A stretch of DNA of 5,826 bases. It comes from an uncultured Lachnospiraceae bacterium. Its GTDB lineage: Bacteria > Bacillota > Clostridia > Lachnospirales > Lachnospiraceae. A model generated the notes under the pieces. The model did no database searches, was not told the origin of the DNA, and worked only from the letters and a program-made list of their open reading frames with translations. The stretch covers positions 1-5,826 of the forward strand of contig CANPZR010000171.1 of assembly GCA_947589175.1 (NCBI GenBank). Direction: 5' to 3'. Positions 5,402 through 5,826 of the stretch are shown one piece after another. Made by a program: the position numbers and the translations under genes. Numbering within the stretch: position 1 is the first letter of the stretch; each line of letters begins with the position of its first letter.

Positions 5402-5788
5402 GTGGCTAAAGGACATAGATCACAGATCAAGAAAGAAAGAAACCAGAACAAGGATACAAGACCGTATGCAAAGCTGTCACATGCCAGAATGTCCGCCCAG
5501 AAGGCAGGATTCGTGCTGGACGCGATCCGCGGCAAGGACGTGCAGACGGCAATGGGTATTTTGGAATATAATCCGAGATATGCTTCTTCTGTAATTTTGA
5601 AGCTGTTGAAGTCGGCGATTGCAAATGCAGAGAACAACAAGGGCATGAATCCGGATACGCTTTACGTGGATGAGTGCTTTGCGAACAAGGCGTCTACCAT
5701 GAAGAGGATCCGCCCGAGAGCCCGCGGTATGGCGTATCGCATTGAGAAAAGAATGTGCCATATTACCATCATCTTGAATGAACGATAA
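5402..5788 (+). CDS. rplV: 50S ribosomal protein L22, GTG start
   Basis: This 128-residue protein matches L22, whose beta-hairpin lines the exit tunnel opposite L4. The core starts at about residue 22 (AKLSHARMSAQKAGFVLDAI, 23-42), and the first 20 residues are a basic extension (KGHRSQIKKERNQNK) absent from E. coli L22, which is about 110 residues long. NPRYASSVILKLLKSAIANA is at 57-76. The tunnel hairpin TMKRIRPRARGMAYRIEKR spans 99-117, followed by MCHITIILNER (118-128). The consensus there is GRA...KRTSHIT, so Met110, Met118 and Cys119 are departures. The start is GTG, supported by AAAGGAGGT at 5384-5392, 9 nt upstream. No ATG lies nearby in frame; the first internal Met is residue 30, inside the conserved core. 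The gene is between rpsS (19 bp) and rpsC (15 bp). Confidence 0.97.
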   Translation: MAKGHRSQIKKERNQNKDTRPYAKLSHARMSAQKAGFVLDAIRGKDVQTAMGILEYNPRYASSVILKLLKSAIANAENNKGMNPDTLYVDECFANKASTMKRIRPRARGMAYRIEKRMCHITIILNER

Positions 5789-5803
5789 TGAAAGGAGATT
5801 AAG

Positions 5804-5826
5804 ATGGGACAAAAAGTAAATCCACA
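5804..5826 (+). CDS. rpsC: 30S ribosomal protein S3, first codons only
   Basis: ATG at 5804 begins MGQKVNP, the standard N-terminus of S3, and the frame continues to the window edge. AAAGGAG at 5791-5797 lies 6 nt upstream. Its place directly after rplV is the conserved S10-operon order, which makes the call secure although only seven full codons are present. Confidence 0.95.

Noticed and set aside
5788..5802. Tiny frame ATG AAA GGA GAT TAA between rplV and rpsC.
   Set aside because: It is four codons long and formed by the binding site itself; not a gene.

Overview
This window is the start of the S10 ribosomal-protein operon of a low-to-moderate-GC Gram-positive bacterium. It is most likely a member of the class Clostridia, probably a Lachnospiraceae-type gut anaerobe. 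The basis is gene order, uniformly strong AGGAGG-type ribosome binding sites, Firmicutes-type ribosomal proteins, and the lysine/arginine-rich N-terminal extension on L22, which I associate with Lachnospiraceae. The family-level call is inference.

Layout: positions 1-58 hold the first codons of an unidentified gene on the minus strand. Positions 65-345 are a divergent intergenic region with one promoter facing each way. A two-gene plus-strand unit follows: a class I SAM-dependent methyltransferase of the RlmI/RlmK-like group (346-1287), then a CobO/BtuR-type corrinoid adenosyltransferase (1284-1796). The two overlap by 4 bases (ATGA), so they are probably translationally coupled. A 13-bp perfect hairpin (1814-1842) separates this unit from the S10 operon.

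The S10 operon has its own extended -10 promoter (1855-1883), an untranslated leader of about 284 nt, and then rpsJ (S10), rplC (L3), rplD (L4), rplW (L23), rplB (L2), rpsS (S19), rplV (L22) and the first codons of rpsC (S3), which run off the end. The genes are tightly packed: rplD and rplW overlap by one base and most gaps are 15-40 bp. The exception is the rpsJ-rplC gap of 131 bp, which contains two potential hairpins. The products build the 50S subunit around the exit tunnel and peptidyl transferase centre (L2, L3, L4, L22, L23) and the 30S head (S10, S19, S3).

The least ordinary parts are non-coding. The rpsJ leader can form a set of mutually compatible helices, including a long-range pairing that closes a multibranch domain. 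One hairpin stands directly against the rpsJ ribosome binding site. This looks like an autoregulatory ribosomal-protein leader, but which protein binds it cannot be read from the sequence. In the proteins, the exit-tunnel loops of L4 (Glu69) and L22 (Met110, Met118, Cys119) differ from the consensus near positions known to affect macrolide binding in other bacteria. I found no mobile element, CRISPR array, tRNA or rRNA, and no sign of a wholly new multi-gene system.
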